A DNA stretch of 64,000 nucleotides from Bacillus sp. NP157 (GTDB lineage Bacteria; Pseudomonadota; Gammaproteobacteria; Xanthomonadales; Rhodanobacteraceae): assembly GCA_018889975.1 (NCBI GenBank), contig CP076546.1:2232001-2296000 (forward strand). The letters run 5' to 3'. The translations under genes were made by a program, and so were the position numbers. Positions within the stretch are counted from its first letter, which is position 1; each line of letters begins with the position of its first letter. The notes below the pieces were generated by a model, which saw nothing but the letters and a program-made list of their open reading frames with translations, had not been told where the DNA came from and searched no databases. Of the stretch, positions 48,592 to 63,169 are shown piece by piece.

Positions 48592-49278
48592 GTGACATCC
48601 CCCTCCCCTTTTCATCCGCTGGCCAGCGATCCCACCCTGCGCAGGCGCCTGGTCAAGCTGGCCCAGCGCTGGCTGCACGCGGGCAACGACGCCGAAGACC
48701 TCGTCCAGGAGACCTACCTGCGCACCGCCGATGCCGGCGCGCCGGAGCATCACGGCCATGAAGCGTGGATGGTGACCGTGCTACGCAACCTTTGCATCGA
48801 CGTCATGCGGCGCAGGACGCGCTACGACGCGATCCTCGCGGACCATGCCGAGGCCTTCGTGCCCGGCGCCACCGACGCGGGGCCGGAGGCGTGGTTGGAC
48901 GGGACCCAGGATGTGGAGCGTGCACTTCGGGTGCTGGTCGGTGCGCTTCCCGCGGGCGATGTCGCCACCGTGCTTTTGCACGAAGTGTTTGGCTTCGACC
49001 ACGCGCAGCTGGGCGTGATCGCCGGGCGTAACGAAGCGGCGTCGCGCCAGCACCTGCGCCGGCTGCTGTTGCGCGTGCGTGCGGCGGGCGATTCGCGGGA
49101 CGCCGATCGGACGGGGGAATGCCTGGATCGCGAGGGGAACGACGCGACCGACCTGGTCGCGCTTTGCCGGCTTGCGGTGACGCGGCGGGATCCGGCGGGG
49201 CTGATCGCCACGCTGCGGGTGTCGCGGCCGATGGCGCTGGCAGCGGGGTCGTGGATGTCGTTGGGCGAGGCAGCTTGA
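48592..49278 (+). CDS. ECF-type RNA polymerase sigma factor with C-terminal extension
   Basis: 228 aa. Sigma region 2 spans about residues 15-85 (AEDLVQETYLRT, RNLCIDVMRRR) and region 4 about 105-165 (LPAGDVATVLLHEVFGFDHAQL). About 60 residues follow, which may act as a built-in regulatory domain. The start is GTG at 48592. No anti-sigma factor is adjacent; the neighbouring divergent gene is ClpP-like. Confidence 0.85.
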   Translation: MTSPSPFHPLASDPTLRRRLVKLAQRWLHAGNDAEDLVQETYLRTADAGAPEHHGHEAWMVTVLRNLCIDVMRRRTRYDAILADHAEAFVPGATDAGPEAWLDGTQDVERALRVLVGALPAGDVATVLLHEVFGFDHAQLGVIAGRNEAASRQHLRRLLLRVRAAGDSRDADRTGECLDREGNDATDLVALCRLAVTRRDPAGLIATLRVSRPMALAAGSWMSLGEAA

Positions 49279-49279
49279 T

Positions 49280-49411
49280 GTAGGAGCGCGCCTGCGCGCG
49301 ATTGGCTCACCAAGCAATTGGCGTAACCGCATCACGCCTGATTGGCCAATCACGCGATCGGCGTTGCCGCGTCACGCGTGATGGGCTTTTCGCGCGCAGG
49401 CGCGCTCCTAC
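49280..49411. repeat. Extended REPIN with an internal 26-bp duplication
   Basis: A forward REP (49280-49301) and reverse REP (49390-49411) with 88 nt between. The middle holds two 26-bp repeats (49317-49342 and 49357-49382, 21 of 26 identical), around the palindrome ATTGGCCAAT (49341-49350). Confidence 0.88.
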
Positions 49412-49418
49412 ATGGTGC

Positions 49419-51686
<2,268 letters not shown>

Positions 51687-51764
51687 ACGGACCGTCTCCG
51701 ATAGCTGTGGGCGGCGAGGTCAAGCCCCTTGTGAGTGCCGCATGAACTCCAGATGGGGGATCGG

Positions 51765-52097
51765 CTACATCTTTTCCATAGTGCACAACAGCGGGTGCTG
51801 ATGAGACCGTGAGTACTCGTTGACCTGGGTCACCTTCGTTTCTGCCACCTCGCGGGTGAACACGCCGCACACGCCCTTCCCCCGTGTGTGGACATGGAGC
51901 ATCACCTGGACCGCCCTCTCCTGGTCCATGCCGAAGAAACTGCGCAATACCTCAACCACGAAATCCATCGGCGTGAAGTCGTCGTTCAGCAGGACCACCT
52001 GGAACAGCGGCGGCCGCGCCGTTTCGGGACGGGACGTTTCGACTGCCAACCCGTGCCCGCGGTCGCTTTCCTGATCGTGTTCGTGTTCCTGGGACAT
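51765..52097 (-). CDS. clpS: ATP-dependent Clp protease adapter ClpS
   Basis: 110 aa. [22 protein letters not shown] and [24 protein letters not shown] are the family blocks. It recognises N-degron substrates and delivers them to ClpA. The gene lies directly upstream of clpA. Confidence 0.97.
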   Translation of the reverse strand: MSQEHEHDQESDRGHGLAVETSRPETARPPLFQVVLLNDDFTPMDFVVEVLRSFFGMDQERAVQVMLHVHTRGKGVCGVFTREVAETKVTQVNEYSRSHQHPLLCTMEKM

Positions 52098-52220
52098 TAA
52101 TTAAGAACCTTCGGTACGCGATTCGATTATATACACCTGATTTCGCCCCCTTTCGGGGTCGATTTCCACAGGTGATGGCACAATATGTCTTTTTCCAGAG
52201 CCATCTCTTCCTTTCGTCAG

Positions 52221-52703
52221 ATGACCCAGACCGACGTCCCGGCCGAAAACGTGTGGTGCCCCCGTGTCACGGTGGCGTGCGTCGTCGCGCACGGCGATCG
52301 CTACCTGATGGTGGAAGAGGAGGTATTTGGCGAGGTGGCCTACAACCAGCCCGCCGGCCACCTCGATCCCGGCGAGACCCTGCAGGCCGCCGCCGTCCGC
52401 GAGGTGCTGGAAGAAACCGGGCATACGGTGGTGCTCGACGCCTTCCTCGGCGTCTGGCAGTGGATGAGCCACGAGCACGGCGAACAGGTGCTGCGCTTCG
52501 GCTTCAGCGGCCATTCGGTCGCCCACGATGCCTCGCGGCCCCTCGACACCGGCATCCGCAAGGCGATCTGGCTGCGGCGCGACGAGATCGAAGCGCTGGG
52601 CGAGCGCCTGCGCAGCCCGCTGATCCTCGACACCATCGACGCCTGGCTCGATGGCCGCCGCCTGCCCCTCGACACCGTCGCCAGCCTCCTGGTCCCGGCA
52701 TGA
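52221..52703 (+). CDS. nudJ: NUDIX phosphohydrolase (NudJ-like)
   Basis: 160 aa. The Nudix box [22 protein letters not shown] is split here as [10 protein letters not shown] and [11 protein letters not shown]. The N-terminus from the ATG at 52221 ([13 protein letters not shown]) is chosen; an upstream ATG at 52185 would add 12 residues. In E. coli NudJ hydrolyses HMP-PP and nucleotides. The stop overlaps the mnmA start (ATGA), as in E. coli nudJ-mnmA. Confidence 0.88.
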   Translation: MTQTDVPAENVWCPRVTVACVVAHGDRYLMVEEEVFGEVAYNQPAGHLDPGETLQAAAVREVLEETGHTVVLDAFLGVWQWMSHEHGEQVLRFGFSGHSVAHDASRPLDTGIRKAIWLRRDEIEALGERLRSPLILDTIDAWLDGRRLPLDTVASLLVPA

Positions 52704-53794
52704 AGGTCATCCTGGGCGTCTCCGGCGGCGTCGACTCCTCCGTCGCCGCCATCCTCCTGCAGCAAGCCGGCCACGAGGTGGAAGGCATGTTCATGCAGAA
52801 CTGGGAAGAGGACGACCGGTCCGGCCCGTGCACCACGGACGATGACCGCCGCGATGCCGTCGCCGTCTGCGGCCGGCTGGACATCCCCTTCCACGCCCGC
52901 AATTTCGCCGGCGAGTACTGGGACGGCGTGTTCGAGCATTTCCTGGCCGAATACGCGGCCGGCCGCACGCCCAACCCCGACGTGCTGTGCAACCGCGAGA
53001 TCAAGTTCAAGACCTTCCTGGACCATGCCCAGGCCCTCGGCGCGGAGAAGATCGCGACGGGCCACTACGCACGGGTGGATTTCCATGAAGGCCGCTACCG
53101 CCTGCTGCGCGCGGTGGACACGGCGAAGGACCAGACCTACTTCCTGCACGCCCTCGGCCAGAAGCAGCTGTCGGCCACCCTGTTCCCGGTGGGCGAGATC
53201 GAAAAGCCGCTGGTCCGCGAGATGGCCCGCGAGGCCGGCTTGCCCACGGCCGCCAAGAAGGATTCCACCGGGATCTGCTTCATCGGCGAGCGCGACTTCC
53301 GCGCCTTCCTCGCGCAATACCTCCCGGCGAAGCCCGGCCCGATGGTCGACCCCGAGGGCCGCGTCGTCGGCGAGCACCAGGGCGTGATGTATTACACCCT
53401 GGGCCAGCGCAACGGGCTCGGCATCGGCGGACGCGCGGACGCGCCGAACGAACCCTGGTATGTCGTCGGCAAGGACGTCGCTACCAACACCCTCGTGGTC
53501 GCCCAGGGTGGCGAGAACCGCTGGCTGCAGTCGACCCGGCTCACCGCGACGGACGCCACCTGGGTCGCGGGCGAACCGCCCGGCCTGTCGCTGCGCTGCA
53601 CCGCGAAGACCCGCTACCGCCAGGCCGACCAGGCCTGCACGGTCGAGGTTCGCGCCGACACGCTGCACGTCACCTTCGATGAGCCCCAGCGTGCGGTCAC
53701 GCCGGGGCAGTCGGTGGTGCTTTATGACGGTGATGTATGCCTCGGTGGTGCCGTGATCGCGGCGACCGATGCGATTTATGGTGGGCTCGCGTGA
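52700..53794 (+). CDS. mnmA: tRNA-specific 2-thiouridylase MnmA
   Basis: Adds sulfur to U34 of tRNA-Lys/Glu/Gln. 364 aa. The PP-loop [14 protein letters not shown], first catalytic Cys in [10 protein letters not shown] and second in [13 protein letters not shown] are present, together with [13 protein letters not shown]. The start ATG at 52700 overlaps nudJ. hflD follows after a REP element. Confidence 0.96.
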   Translation: MKVILGVSGGVDSSVAAILLQQAGHEVEGMFMQNWEEDDRSGPCTTDDDRRDAVAVCGRLDIPFHARNFAGEYWDGVFEHFLAEYAAGRTPNPDVLCNREIKFKTFLDHAQALGAEKIATGHYARVDFHEGRYRLLRAVDTAKDQTYFLHALGQKQLSATLFPVGEIEKPLVREMAREAGLPTAAKKDSTGICFIGERDFRAFLAQYLPAKPGPMVDPEGRVVGEHQGVMYYTLGQRNGLGIGGRADAPNEPWYVVGKDVATNTLVVAQGGENRWLQSTRLTATDATWVAGEPPGLSLRCTAKTRYRQADQACTVEVRADTLHVTFDEPQRAVTPGQSVVLYDGDVCLGGAVIAATDAIYGGLA

Positions 53795-53813
53795 TGGCTG
53801 GGGTTTGGCTCGG

Positions 53814-53835
53814 TCGCGCGCGGGCGCGCTCCTAC
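53814..53835 (-). repeat. GTAG-headed REP element, variant core
   Basis: A minus-strand copy with a CCCG core instead of CCTG, between mnmA and hflD. It lies 15 nt before the hflD start. Confidence 0.8.
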
Positions 53836-53849
53836 ACAGAGTTTTTTCG

Positions 53850-54476
53850 ATGAATGAAGAGCGCGTCCTGGCCCTGGCCGGGGTCTTCCAGGGTGCCGCC
53901 CTGGCCCACCAGCTTGCCAGCGAAGGCCGCTGCGACGAGGCCGCCTACGAGGCGAGCCTTGCCAGCGTATTCCGGATCGACGCCGATACGGTCGCGGGTG
54001 TGTACGGTGGCGTGGCCGGCGTGCGCCGCGGCCTGCGCACGCTGGTCGGCCAATTCGAGGAGCAGACCCGCGAAGTCGCGGTGATGCGCATGGGCGTGAC
54101 CGTGCTGCGGCTGGAGCGCGCGCTATCCCGCCAGCGCCCGCTGGTCACCCGCCTGCACGACGGCATCGTTTCCGCGCAGCGCCAGGTGGAACACTTCGGC
54201 CTCGCCCACCCCAACGTGGCGGCCCGGCTGGCCGAGCTCTACGCGAGCACGCTGTCGACCCTGAAGCCACGCGTGATGGTGACCGGCAACCCGCCGCACC
54301 TGCAGCAGAAGGCCAACGTGGACCGGGTCCGCGCCTCGCTGCTGGCTTCGGTGCGCTCGGCGGTGCTCTGGCACCAGCTCGGTGGCCGCCAGTGGCAGAT
54401 GCTGTTTCAGGGCAAGCAGTGCGCGATGCTTGCACGCGGGTTGCTGACTGGGTCGACGCTGGATAACGGGTTTTAG
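53850..54476 (+). CDS. hflD: High-frequency lysogenization protein HflD homolog
   Basis: 208 aa, all-helical. The N-terminus MNEERVLALAGVFQGA and the motif TLKPRVMVTGNPPHLQ match HflD, which lies next to mnmA (and purB) in E. coli. Its normal role outside phage lambda is unclear. The ATG at 53850 is chosen; an upstream start in mnmA is rejected. Confidence 0.9.
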   Translation: MNEERVLALAGVFQGAALAHQLASEGRCDEAAYEASLASVFRIDADTVAGVYGGVAGVRRGLRTLVGQFEEQTREVAVMRMGVTVLRLERALSRQRPLVTRLHDGIVSAQRQVEHFGLAHPNVAARLAELYASTLSTLKPRVMVTGNPPHLQQKANVDRVRASLLASVRSAVLWHQLGGRQWQMLFQGKQCAMLARGLLTGSTLDNGF

Positions 54477-54497
54477 GCGGGGTCGTGGCACATCCCG

Positions 54498-54519
54498 TCG
54501 CGCGCAGGCGCGCTCCTAC
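54498..54519 (-). repeat. GTAG-headed REP element overlapping the LysR stop codon
   Basis: A perfect minus-strand consensus copy. The last coding codon of the LysR gene is GTG, and its TAG stop (54518-54516) is the TAG of the REP head. Confidence 0.9.
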
Positions 54520-55445
54520 ACTGTGAGGGGGACGGCGGCGTCGAGGCCGGGGATGGTCTCGGCCAGGCCGCGGAGTAGCTCGGCGAAGCCGACCAGGTCG
54601 TCGCGCCAGGGCGAGGCACTGCGCCAGTAGAGGGCGATGTGCCGCCCGGGCCGTGCGCCCTCGACGGCGGCCAGCACCACGTTCGGGATCGAACGAAGCC
54701 GCTCGTGGGCCAGGATCGGCACCAGCGTATAGCCCCCGCGCAGGGCCACCAGCGTGGCCAGGCTTTCGATGCTGAGGTCCTGGATGCGTTCCGGCCTTGC
54801 CGCGCCAGGCATGCCCAGGTCGGACACGCCGTTGCCGTGGCTTTCCGCCATCAGCGTCGCGTCCGCGGCGTCCAGCTCGGTGAGGGCCACGGCCGGCTGC
54901 CCCGCCAGCGGATGGCCCTTGTGCAGCATCAGTTCGTAGGGCTCGAAGAACAGCGCGGTCGAATCCAGCCCCGTCACCGTGGCGCTCGGCGGCGCCAGCA
55001 CGGCATCCAGCTCGCCCTCGCCCAGCCGGCGCAGCAGCCCGCGCGGCTTGCCCTCGGAAATGGTCAGGCGAGCGCCGGGGAACCGCTGCGGAAAGGGTTC
55101 GATCACGTGCGGTAGCAGGTAGGGGCCCAGCGTCGAGGGCACGCCGACCCTGAGCTCGCCGCCAAACGCGATGTCGCCGGCACGCGCCGCGTGCTCCAGG
55201 TGCTCGGCGGCGGCCAGCACGCCCTCGATATAGCCAAGCAGGCGTTGCCCGGCCGAGGTCGGCACGACGCGGCGGCCGCCGCGCTCGAACAGCGGCATGC
55301 CCAGCGCCTGTTCCACCTTCTGCACCTGGTGCGAGAGGCCCGAAGGGCTGATGTACATGGCGCGCGCGGCGCTGTTGAAGCTGCCCTCGCGGGCCACGGC
55401 CTGGACCAGCGCGAGGTCGCGCAGGGACACCGACGACAGGGCCAT
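54516..55445 (-). CDS. LysR-type transcriptional regulator
   Basis: About 309 aa. The N-terminal winged helix-turn-helix (about residues 5-65, SLRDLALVQAVAREGSFNSAARAMYISPSGLSHQVQ split in sequence) is followed by a LysR substrate domain. The best start is ATG at 55445 (MALSSVSLRDL); ATGs at 55490 and 55454 are also in frame. The gene is divergent from acnA with about 235 nt between, so it may control acnA. The inducer is unknown. Confidence 0.85.
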   Translation of the reverse strand: MALSSVSLRDLALVQAVAREGSFNSAARAMYISPSGLSHQVQKVEQALGMPLFERGGRRVVPTSAGQRLLGYIEGVLAAAEHLEHAARAGDIAFGGELRVGVPSTLGPYLLPHVIEPFPQRFPGARLTISEGKPRGLLRRLGEGELDAVLAPPSATVTGLDSTALFFEPYELMLHKGHPLAGQPAVALTELDAADATLMAESHGNGVSDLGMPGAARPERIQDLSIESLATLVALRGGYTLVPILAHERLRSIPNVVLAAVEGARPGRHIALYWRSASPWRDDLVGFAELLRGLAETIPGLDAAVPLTV

Positions 55446-55680
55446 CGAAATCATCGAACGCTGCGTGCCATCAAATACGTTTGCGCCCATCCGCCCCCGC
55501 CCTCATCCTTTTGCCGCCGAAATCCGCGCGGCCTGCGCCACGAGGGGTCATTCTAACGGACCCATGGTCTCAAGGCGGTCGCATACCAGCGGCAGACTGC
55601 GCGATAATCGACGCTTTGGCGCCCCCCTCCCTGGGCCGCCAGGCCTCCCCAGCTAAAGAAAGCCACGCCAGGAGTACAGC

Positions 55681-58425
<2,745 letters not shown>

Positions 58426-58426
58426 A

Positions 58427-58454
58427 AAAAAGGCCCGGGAAACCGGGCCTTTTT
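58427..58454. terminator. Bidirectional intrinsic terminator after acnA
   Basis: A stem AAAAAGGCCCGG / CCGGGCCTTTTT with a GAAA loop and flanking A/T runs. Confidence 0.92.
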
Positions 58455-58488
58455 TCATGCGGCATTCAATGCATATCTTCCACGCGTC

Positions 58489-58974
58489 CTATTTCCGGCC
58501 CTGCATTTCCAGGAACGTGGCCCTCCTGGCCGTTTCCTGGACTTCGCAGTCGGCAGACGCCACCTGATCCGCCGTGCCGCCATCGGCGGGAAGCGCACAC
58601 CGCTTTTTCTTCGAGTCGAGCCAGCGACGCTCATCGTCACGAAGAGCCAGCCTTCGATCCGCGGACATCAAGGACATAGCCAGTTTGTACTGGCGGTTCA
58701 ACCGCTTATCCTGGAACTGAAACTCGTCGTGGGCGCATTTGAGCAGTGCCGCGGTGGTCGCACCCCCGCCGCCCATGCAATCGACGTAGGACTGCCTCAG
58801 GTGCACTGCTTCGCTGGATTGCTGGATGTCGTCGGATTGCGCGTCCTGGGCTCGCGCCGACAACGCTGCTGAGAACAGACCTAACCCCACGAGCAACGCC
58901 AAAACGGATCGCTGCGGACGCCCGTCTGCTGGAGCATGTCGCACAGCGTTCAAAGCCATTCCTGCCTGCTGCAT
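58489..58974 (-). CDS. Exported LprI/DUF1311-like protein
   Basis: 161 aa. A signal region (VLALLVGLGLFSAALSARAQ) is followed by a mature domain with C...C..E..FQDKRLNRQYKLAM and ERRWLDSKKKRC, the pattern of LprI-type lysozyme inhibitor domains. The start Met lies at 58974; M6 (58959) is an alternative. Conserved Cys residues fit disulfides. It converges with acnA. Confidence 0.72.
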   Translation of the reverse strand: MQQAGMALNAVRHAPADGRPQRSVLALLVGLGLFSAALSARAQDAQSDDIQQSSEAVHLRQSYVDCMGGGGATTAALLKCAHDEFQFQDKRLNRQYKLAMSLMSADRRLALRDDERRWLDSKKKRCALPADGGTADQVASADCEVQETARRATFLEMQGRK

Positions 58975-59058
58975 TGCCTATCCTTAGCCGGTGGGTGCGG
59001 GGACGTCAGATTAAGGTAATGGGGAGACTGCGGCGCAAGATGGGTCGCCGCTGTTTAG

Positions 59059-59496
59059 TCAAAGGGCACGCTTCCATGTCGCCGTGAAACAAACCCACTT
59101 CCCGCCGTCTTTGCGCCACCCCGTCTCCACCCGATACGCCCCGGCATCGTCCGGTAGCACGCCCGAGCTCGCGGCCAGGGTGGCAGTGAACGTCGCCACC
59201 TGGCGCTCGCCGCGTTTCTCGACCGATACCGGCCCAAGCAGGACGTGGACCTTCTGCCCGCGCAAGGCAAACAGGCGGACCAGGTTGGCCAGCGCTCGCT
59301 TATCCATTTGCCCCCCGTTGCCATCGAAGTCGTCCGAGAGGGCCGCTACGGTGTCACTGGCGCTGCCAGTCTCGGTCGCCGCGGCCGCGGCGGCGATCGC
59401 CGCGCGGACCTGCTCGTCGTCCGGCGTGTGGTGGCAGGCCGCCACCCCGGCGAGGGCGATCAGGAGTAAGGTGCGGTAGATCGTTGATAGCTGCAT
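59059..59496 (-). CDS. Lipoprotein of unknown function
   Basis: 145 aa. The signal ends in a VAAC lipobox (Cys21). The mature part (PDDEQVRAAIAAAAAATETG...KVHVLLGPVSVEKRGERQVATFT) has a helix then a beta sheet, reminiscent of an NTF2-like fold. No specific family is recognised. Confidence 0.6.
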   Translation of the reverse strand: MQLSTIYRTLLLIALAGVAACHHTPDDEQVRAAIAAAAAATETGSASDTVAALSDDFDGNGGQMDKRALANLVRLFALRGQKVHVLLGPVSVEKRGERQVATFTATLAASSGVLPDDAGAYRVETGWRKDGGKWVCFTATWKRAL

Positions 59497-59621
59497 GATT
59501 TGCCCTGTTTCGCCTCGTTGCGCTGCGGCTTGCCGCTATACGCACGCGTATGCTCCAATTCTTCCGATCGTACGACGGCTGTGCCGTGCGAGTGTCACAC
59601 TTCCAGGAGCCTGTCCCGTAC

Positions 59622-61319
59622 ATGAGCAACGAGCGCCCGTGGCTTGACCACTATCCGGCCGGCGTCCCCGCCGACATCGACGTCAACGCGTACCGCTCCG
59701 TTGCGGCGGTCTTCGAAGAATCGTTTCAGAAATTTCGTGACCGTCCTGCCTTCTCGAATTTCGGGAAGGTCCTGACCTACGGCGAGATCGACCAGCTCTC
59801 GGCGGCCTTTGCCGGCTTCCTGTCCGGCGAACTCGGCCTGAAGAAGGGTGACCGGCTGGCGATCATGCTGCCGAACCTCCTGCAGTACCCAGTGGCCCTG
59901 TTCGGCGCGCTGCGCCTCGGGCTCACCGTGGTCAACACCAATCCGTTGTACACGGCCCGCGAGCTGCACCACCAGCTGGAAGATTCTGGCGCGAAGGCGC
60001 TGCTGGTGCTCGACAATTTCGCCCACACCGCGCAGGAAGCCCTTGCCGGCACCCGCGTGAACCACGTGATCACCACCGCCGTCGGCGACCTGGTCGGCTT
60101 TCCCAAGGGCAGCATCATCAACTTCGTGGTCAAGCATGTCCGCAAGGAAGTGCCGGCCTACAAGCTGCCGAAGGAAACCCGCTTCAACGACGCGATCTCC
60201 CGTGGCAAGGCCCACCCGCTGCCCACGGTCGAGGTCACCCACGACGACATCGCCTTCCTGCAGTACACGGGCGGCACCACCGGCGTGGCCAAGGGCGCGA
60301 TGCTCACCCATCGCAACATGATCGCGAACATGCTCCAGGCCGACGCCTGGATCAGCGGCTCGGCGGTCGCGGGCGAAGAGATCATCGTCACCGCGTTGCC
60401 GCTGTACCACATCTTCTCGTTGACGGCGAACGGCCTGGTCTTCACCCGCATGGGCGCGAAGAACCTGCTGATCACCAACCCGCGCGACATGAAGGGCTTC
60501 GTCAAGGAACTCTCCAAGGAGAAGTTCACGGCGATCACCGGCGTCAACACGCTGTTCAACGGCCTGCTGAACACGCCGGGCTTCGCCGAGCTGGACTTCT
60601 CGCGCCTGCACCTGTCGCTCGGTGGCGGCATGGCCGTGCAGCGCAGCGTGGCCGACCGCTGGAAGAAGACCACCGGCGTGACCCTCGCCGAGGCCTACGG
60701 CCTCACCGAGACCTCGCCGGCCGCGTGCATCAATCCGCTCGACCTGAAGGAATACAACGGCTCGATCGGCCTGCCGATCCCGTCGACCTACGTGCAGATC
60801 TGGTCCGACGACGGCACGGTGCTGGCCACCGGCGAAGTCGGCGAGCTCTGCATCAAGGGCCCGCAGGTGATGAAGGGCTACTGGAACCGCCCCGACGAAA
60901 CGGCCAAGGTGCTCGACGGCAACGGCTGGCTGCGCACGGGCGACATCGCGAAGATGGACGCCAGCGGCTACGTGTACATCGTCGATCGCAAGAAGGACAT
61001 GATCCTGGTCTCGGGCTTCAACGTGTACCCGAACGAGATCGAAGACATCGTCATGAGCCACCCGGGCGTTGCCGAAGTGGCGGCCGTGGGCGTCGAGGAC
61101 GAGCACTCGGGCGAGGTGGTGAAGATCTTCGTGGTGCGCAAGGATCCGGCGCTCACCGAGGAGGACCTCAAGGCGTTCTGCCGCGAGAAGCTCACCGGCT
61201 ACAAGCGGCCCAAGCACATCGAGTTCCGCGACGCGCTGCCCAAGTCCAACGTCGGCAAGATCCTGCGTCGCGAGCTGCGCGATGAGGACCGCGCGAAGCG
61301 CAAGGCTGCGCAGGTCTGA
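59622..61319 (+). CDS. fadD: Long-chain-fatty-acid--CoA ligase
   Basis: Activates fatty acids as acyl-CoA. 565 aa. The AMP-binding motif [13 protein letters not shown], then YGLTETSP and the [12 protein letters not shown] and [20 protein letters not shown] blocks are typical. C-terminal [14 protein letters not shown] contains the catalytic Lys. The ATG at 59622 ([12 protein letters not shown]) is the likely start. It is a stand-alone gene. Confidence 0.95.
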   Translation: MSNERPWLDHYPAGVPADIDVNAYRSVAAVFEESFQKFRDRPAFSNFGKVLTYGEIDQLSAAFAGFLSGELGLKKGDRLAIMLPNLLQYPVALFGALRLGLTVVNTNPLYTARELHHQLEDSGAKALLVLDNFAHTAQEALAGTRVNHVITTAVGDLVGFPKGSIINFVVKHVRKEVPAYKLPKETRFNDAISRGKAHPLPTVEVTHDDIAFLQYTGGTTGVAKGAMLTHRNMIANMLQADAWISGSAVAGEEIIVTALPLYHIFSLTANGLVFTRMGAKNLLITNPRDMKGFVKELSKEKFTAITGVNTLFNGLLNTPGFAELDFSRLHLSLGGGMAVQRSVADRWKKTTGVTLAEAYGLTETSPAACINPLDLKEYNGSIGLPIPSTYVQIWSDDGTVLATGEVGELCIKGPQVMKGYWNRPDETAKVLDGNGWLRTGDIAKMDASGYVYIVDRKKDMILVSGFNVYPNEIEDIVMSHPGVAEVAAVGVEDEHSGEVVKIFVVRKDPALTEEDLKAFCREKLTGYKRPKHIEFRDALPKSNVGKILRRELRDEDRAKRKAAQV

Positions 61320-61325
61320 AGAACA

Positions 61326-61487
61326 TCGCGCGCAGGCGCGCTCCTACAACGTTGCATAGGTACATGTAGGAGCGCGCCTGCGCGCGACCCAAATATACAG
61401 CGGCGCAGCCGCAACGACGTAACGCGCCTGCGCGCGAATCAAAGACACGGCGGCGCAGCCGCAACATCGAAACGCGCCTAAGCGCGA
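61326..61487. repeat. REP pair merging into a 50-bp tandem repeat
   Basis: A reverse REP (61326-61347) and forward REP (61366-61387) lie with GTAG heads facing inwards. The palindrome of the forward copy recurs at 61422 and, mutated, at 61472, with CGGCGCAGCCGCAAC (61401 and 61451) in between: a 50-bp period. Confidence 0.88.
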
Positions 61488-61496
61488 TCGGCCCGC

Positions 61497-61901
61497 CTAC
61501 TCGTCCGACCAAGCCTCAAGCGTATCCGCATACCCGCCCAGCAGCTCCCACAGCGGAGCCTGCTTGTCTTCCGGGATCAGCGAATACTCCATGCCGATCT
61601 GGCGGGCGGAGGCGCGCACGACGCGCGCTTCCACGTTGATGTGCAGGTCGTGCCCGAACACCATGTCGAGGATCCAGGTCTGCCCGGCTTCGCCGCGCCA
61701 GCCCGAGGGGCGGCGCAACAGCGCGCCGGTGGCGGAGATATCCACCAGGTCGGTCGGGTGTGCTTCCCCGCCGCGGCTCATCAGCACCGCGGTCTGCACC
61801 TTCATCCTTGCGTGGCGATAACGCACGTTGGGGCCTTCCTTGTCAGCCATCAGCTGTTCTACCCATCCCGGTTCCCGGCGATTGACGATCACGGTCGGCA
61901 T
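61497..61901 (-). CDS. PilZ domain protein
   Basis: 134 aa, or 117 aa if the start is M18 (61850). The c-di-GMP motif appears as RYRHARMKV (RxxxR) and DISATGALLRR (D/NxSxxG). The rest is a small beta barrel with a helical tail. It probably binds c-di-GMP. The gene is upstream of the REP cluster and next to dinB on the same strand. Confidence 0.85.
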   Translation of the reverse strand: MPTVIVNRREPGWVEQLMADKEGPNVRYRHARMKVQTAVLMSRGGEAHPTDLVDISATGALLRRPSGWRGEAGQTWILDMVFGHDLHINVEARVVRASARQIGMEYSLIPEDKQAPLWELLGGYADTLEAWSDE

Positions 61902-61981
61902 GACCGCACTCCACGAAACTTACCTTCCGTGTCACAAACGGACACATTAGCGCAGTCCCGGCTCGGGCGGCAGCACCGCCA

Positions 61982-63169
61982 TCACTCTCGTCCGCGCGTC
62001 TTCAGCACGCCAGCCCGCACCAGTGAACCTGCGCCGAAGCGCTCGTTGATGCGGTCCTGCACGCCATCGGAGCGTTTTTCCGCGACTGGCGCAGCGAACA
62101 TGTCCTGTTGTTCGTCGCCGTGCCGCGCGTCGAAGCCCGACAGCGTGACACCAAGCAAACGCAGCCGTGGCCGCGGATGCTGGTGCCACCAGACGTTTAG
62201 CAAGCGTCGTGCCACGACATAGATATCCGGCGTGGCGTTACCCGGGGTCGGCAACTGCGCCTGGCGGCTGTGGGTGACGAAGGGCGGCTCGCGCAACTTC
62301 ACCGATACCGTACGCGCCTGTATGTCGCGTCCGCGCGCACGTGCACCGACACGCTCGCACTGGCGCAGCAACCAGGCCTCGGCGATGGCGAGGTCGTCCA
62401 CGTCCTGCTCGAAGGTCCACTCCGAACCGATCGAGACTTCGGGCGCATCGGTGACCACCGCGCGCTCGTCCTCGCCAAGGCAGAGCCGCCGCAGCTGGGC
62501 GGCGTGGCGCTCGCCCACGGCCCGGTTCAGCCGCCACGCGTCCGCGCGCAGCAGGTCGCCGATGGTGCGGATGCCCACATTGTGCAATGCCTCCTCGGCG
62601 ACCTTGCCCACCGTCCACATCCGGCCGATCGGCAGCGGGTCGAGATACCCGCGGACCTCGTCGGGGCGGATCAGCAGGAAGCCGTCCGGCTTGGACAGCT
62701 CACTGCCCAGCTTGGCCAGCAACTTGTTGTGCGCCATGCCCACCGAGGCGTTCAGGCCAGTGCGCTCGCGGATGCTGTCCTTCACCTTGCCGCCGATGGC
62801 CTCAATGGATGAGAACAACCTCAGGCTACCGGTGACGTCGAGGAAGGCCTCGTCCAGCGACAAGCCCTCGATCATCGGGGTGACTTCGGCGAAGACCCCG
62901 AACACCACCGCCGAGATGGCCGCATAGCGGTCGTGCCGGGGGTAGATGTACACGGCCTGGGGGCAGCGGCGACGCGCCTCGGCGGTCGGCATGGCCGAAC
63001 GAACCCCGTACTTACGGGCTTCGTAGTTCGCCGTGGAGACCACCCCGCGGCGGCCCAGGCCCGCCACCACCACCGGTTTGCCGACCAGCGAGGGGTCGTC
63101 CAGCTCCTCCACGGACGCGTAAAAAGCGTCCATGTCGACGTGGATGATGGCTCGCGCGTCCTGGGGCAT
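61982..63169 (-). CDS. dinB: DNA polymerase IV
   Basis: Y-family translesion polymerase, 395 aa. The catalytic motifs HVDMDAFYASVEELDD and SLDEAFLDVT are present; the little finger region is intact. It ends with GVLKTRGRE; a beta-clamp motif like QQDMFA lies near the C-terminus. The ATG at 63169 is selected (MPQDARAIIHVDMDAF). No lexA site was clearly seen. Confidence 0.95.
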   Translation of the reverse strand: MPQDARAIIHVDMDAFYASVEELDDPSLVGKPVVVAGLGRRGVVSTANYEARKYGVRSAMPTAEARRRCPQAVYIYPRHDRYAAISAVVFGVFAEVTPMIEGLSLDEAFLDVTGSLRLFSSIEAIGGKVKDSIRERTGLNASVGMAHNKLLAKLGSELSKPDGFLLIRPDEVRGYLDPLPIGRMWTVGKVAEEALHNVGIRTIGDLLRADAWRLNRAVGERHAAQLRRLCLGEDERAVVTDAPEVSIGSEWTFEQDVDDLAIAEAWLLRQCERVGARARGRDIQARTVSVKLREPPFVTHSRQAQLPTPGNATPDIYVVARRLLNVWWHQHPRPRLRLLGVTLSGFDARHGDEQQDMFAAPVAEKRSDGVQDRINERFGAGSLVRAGVLKTRGRE

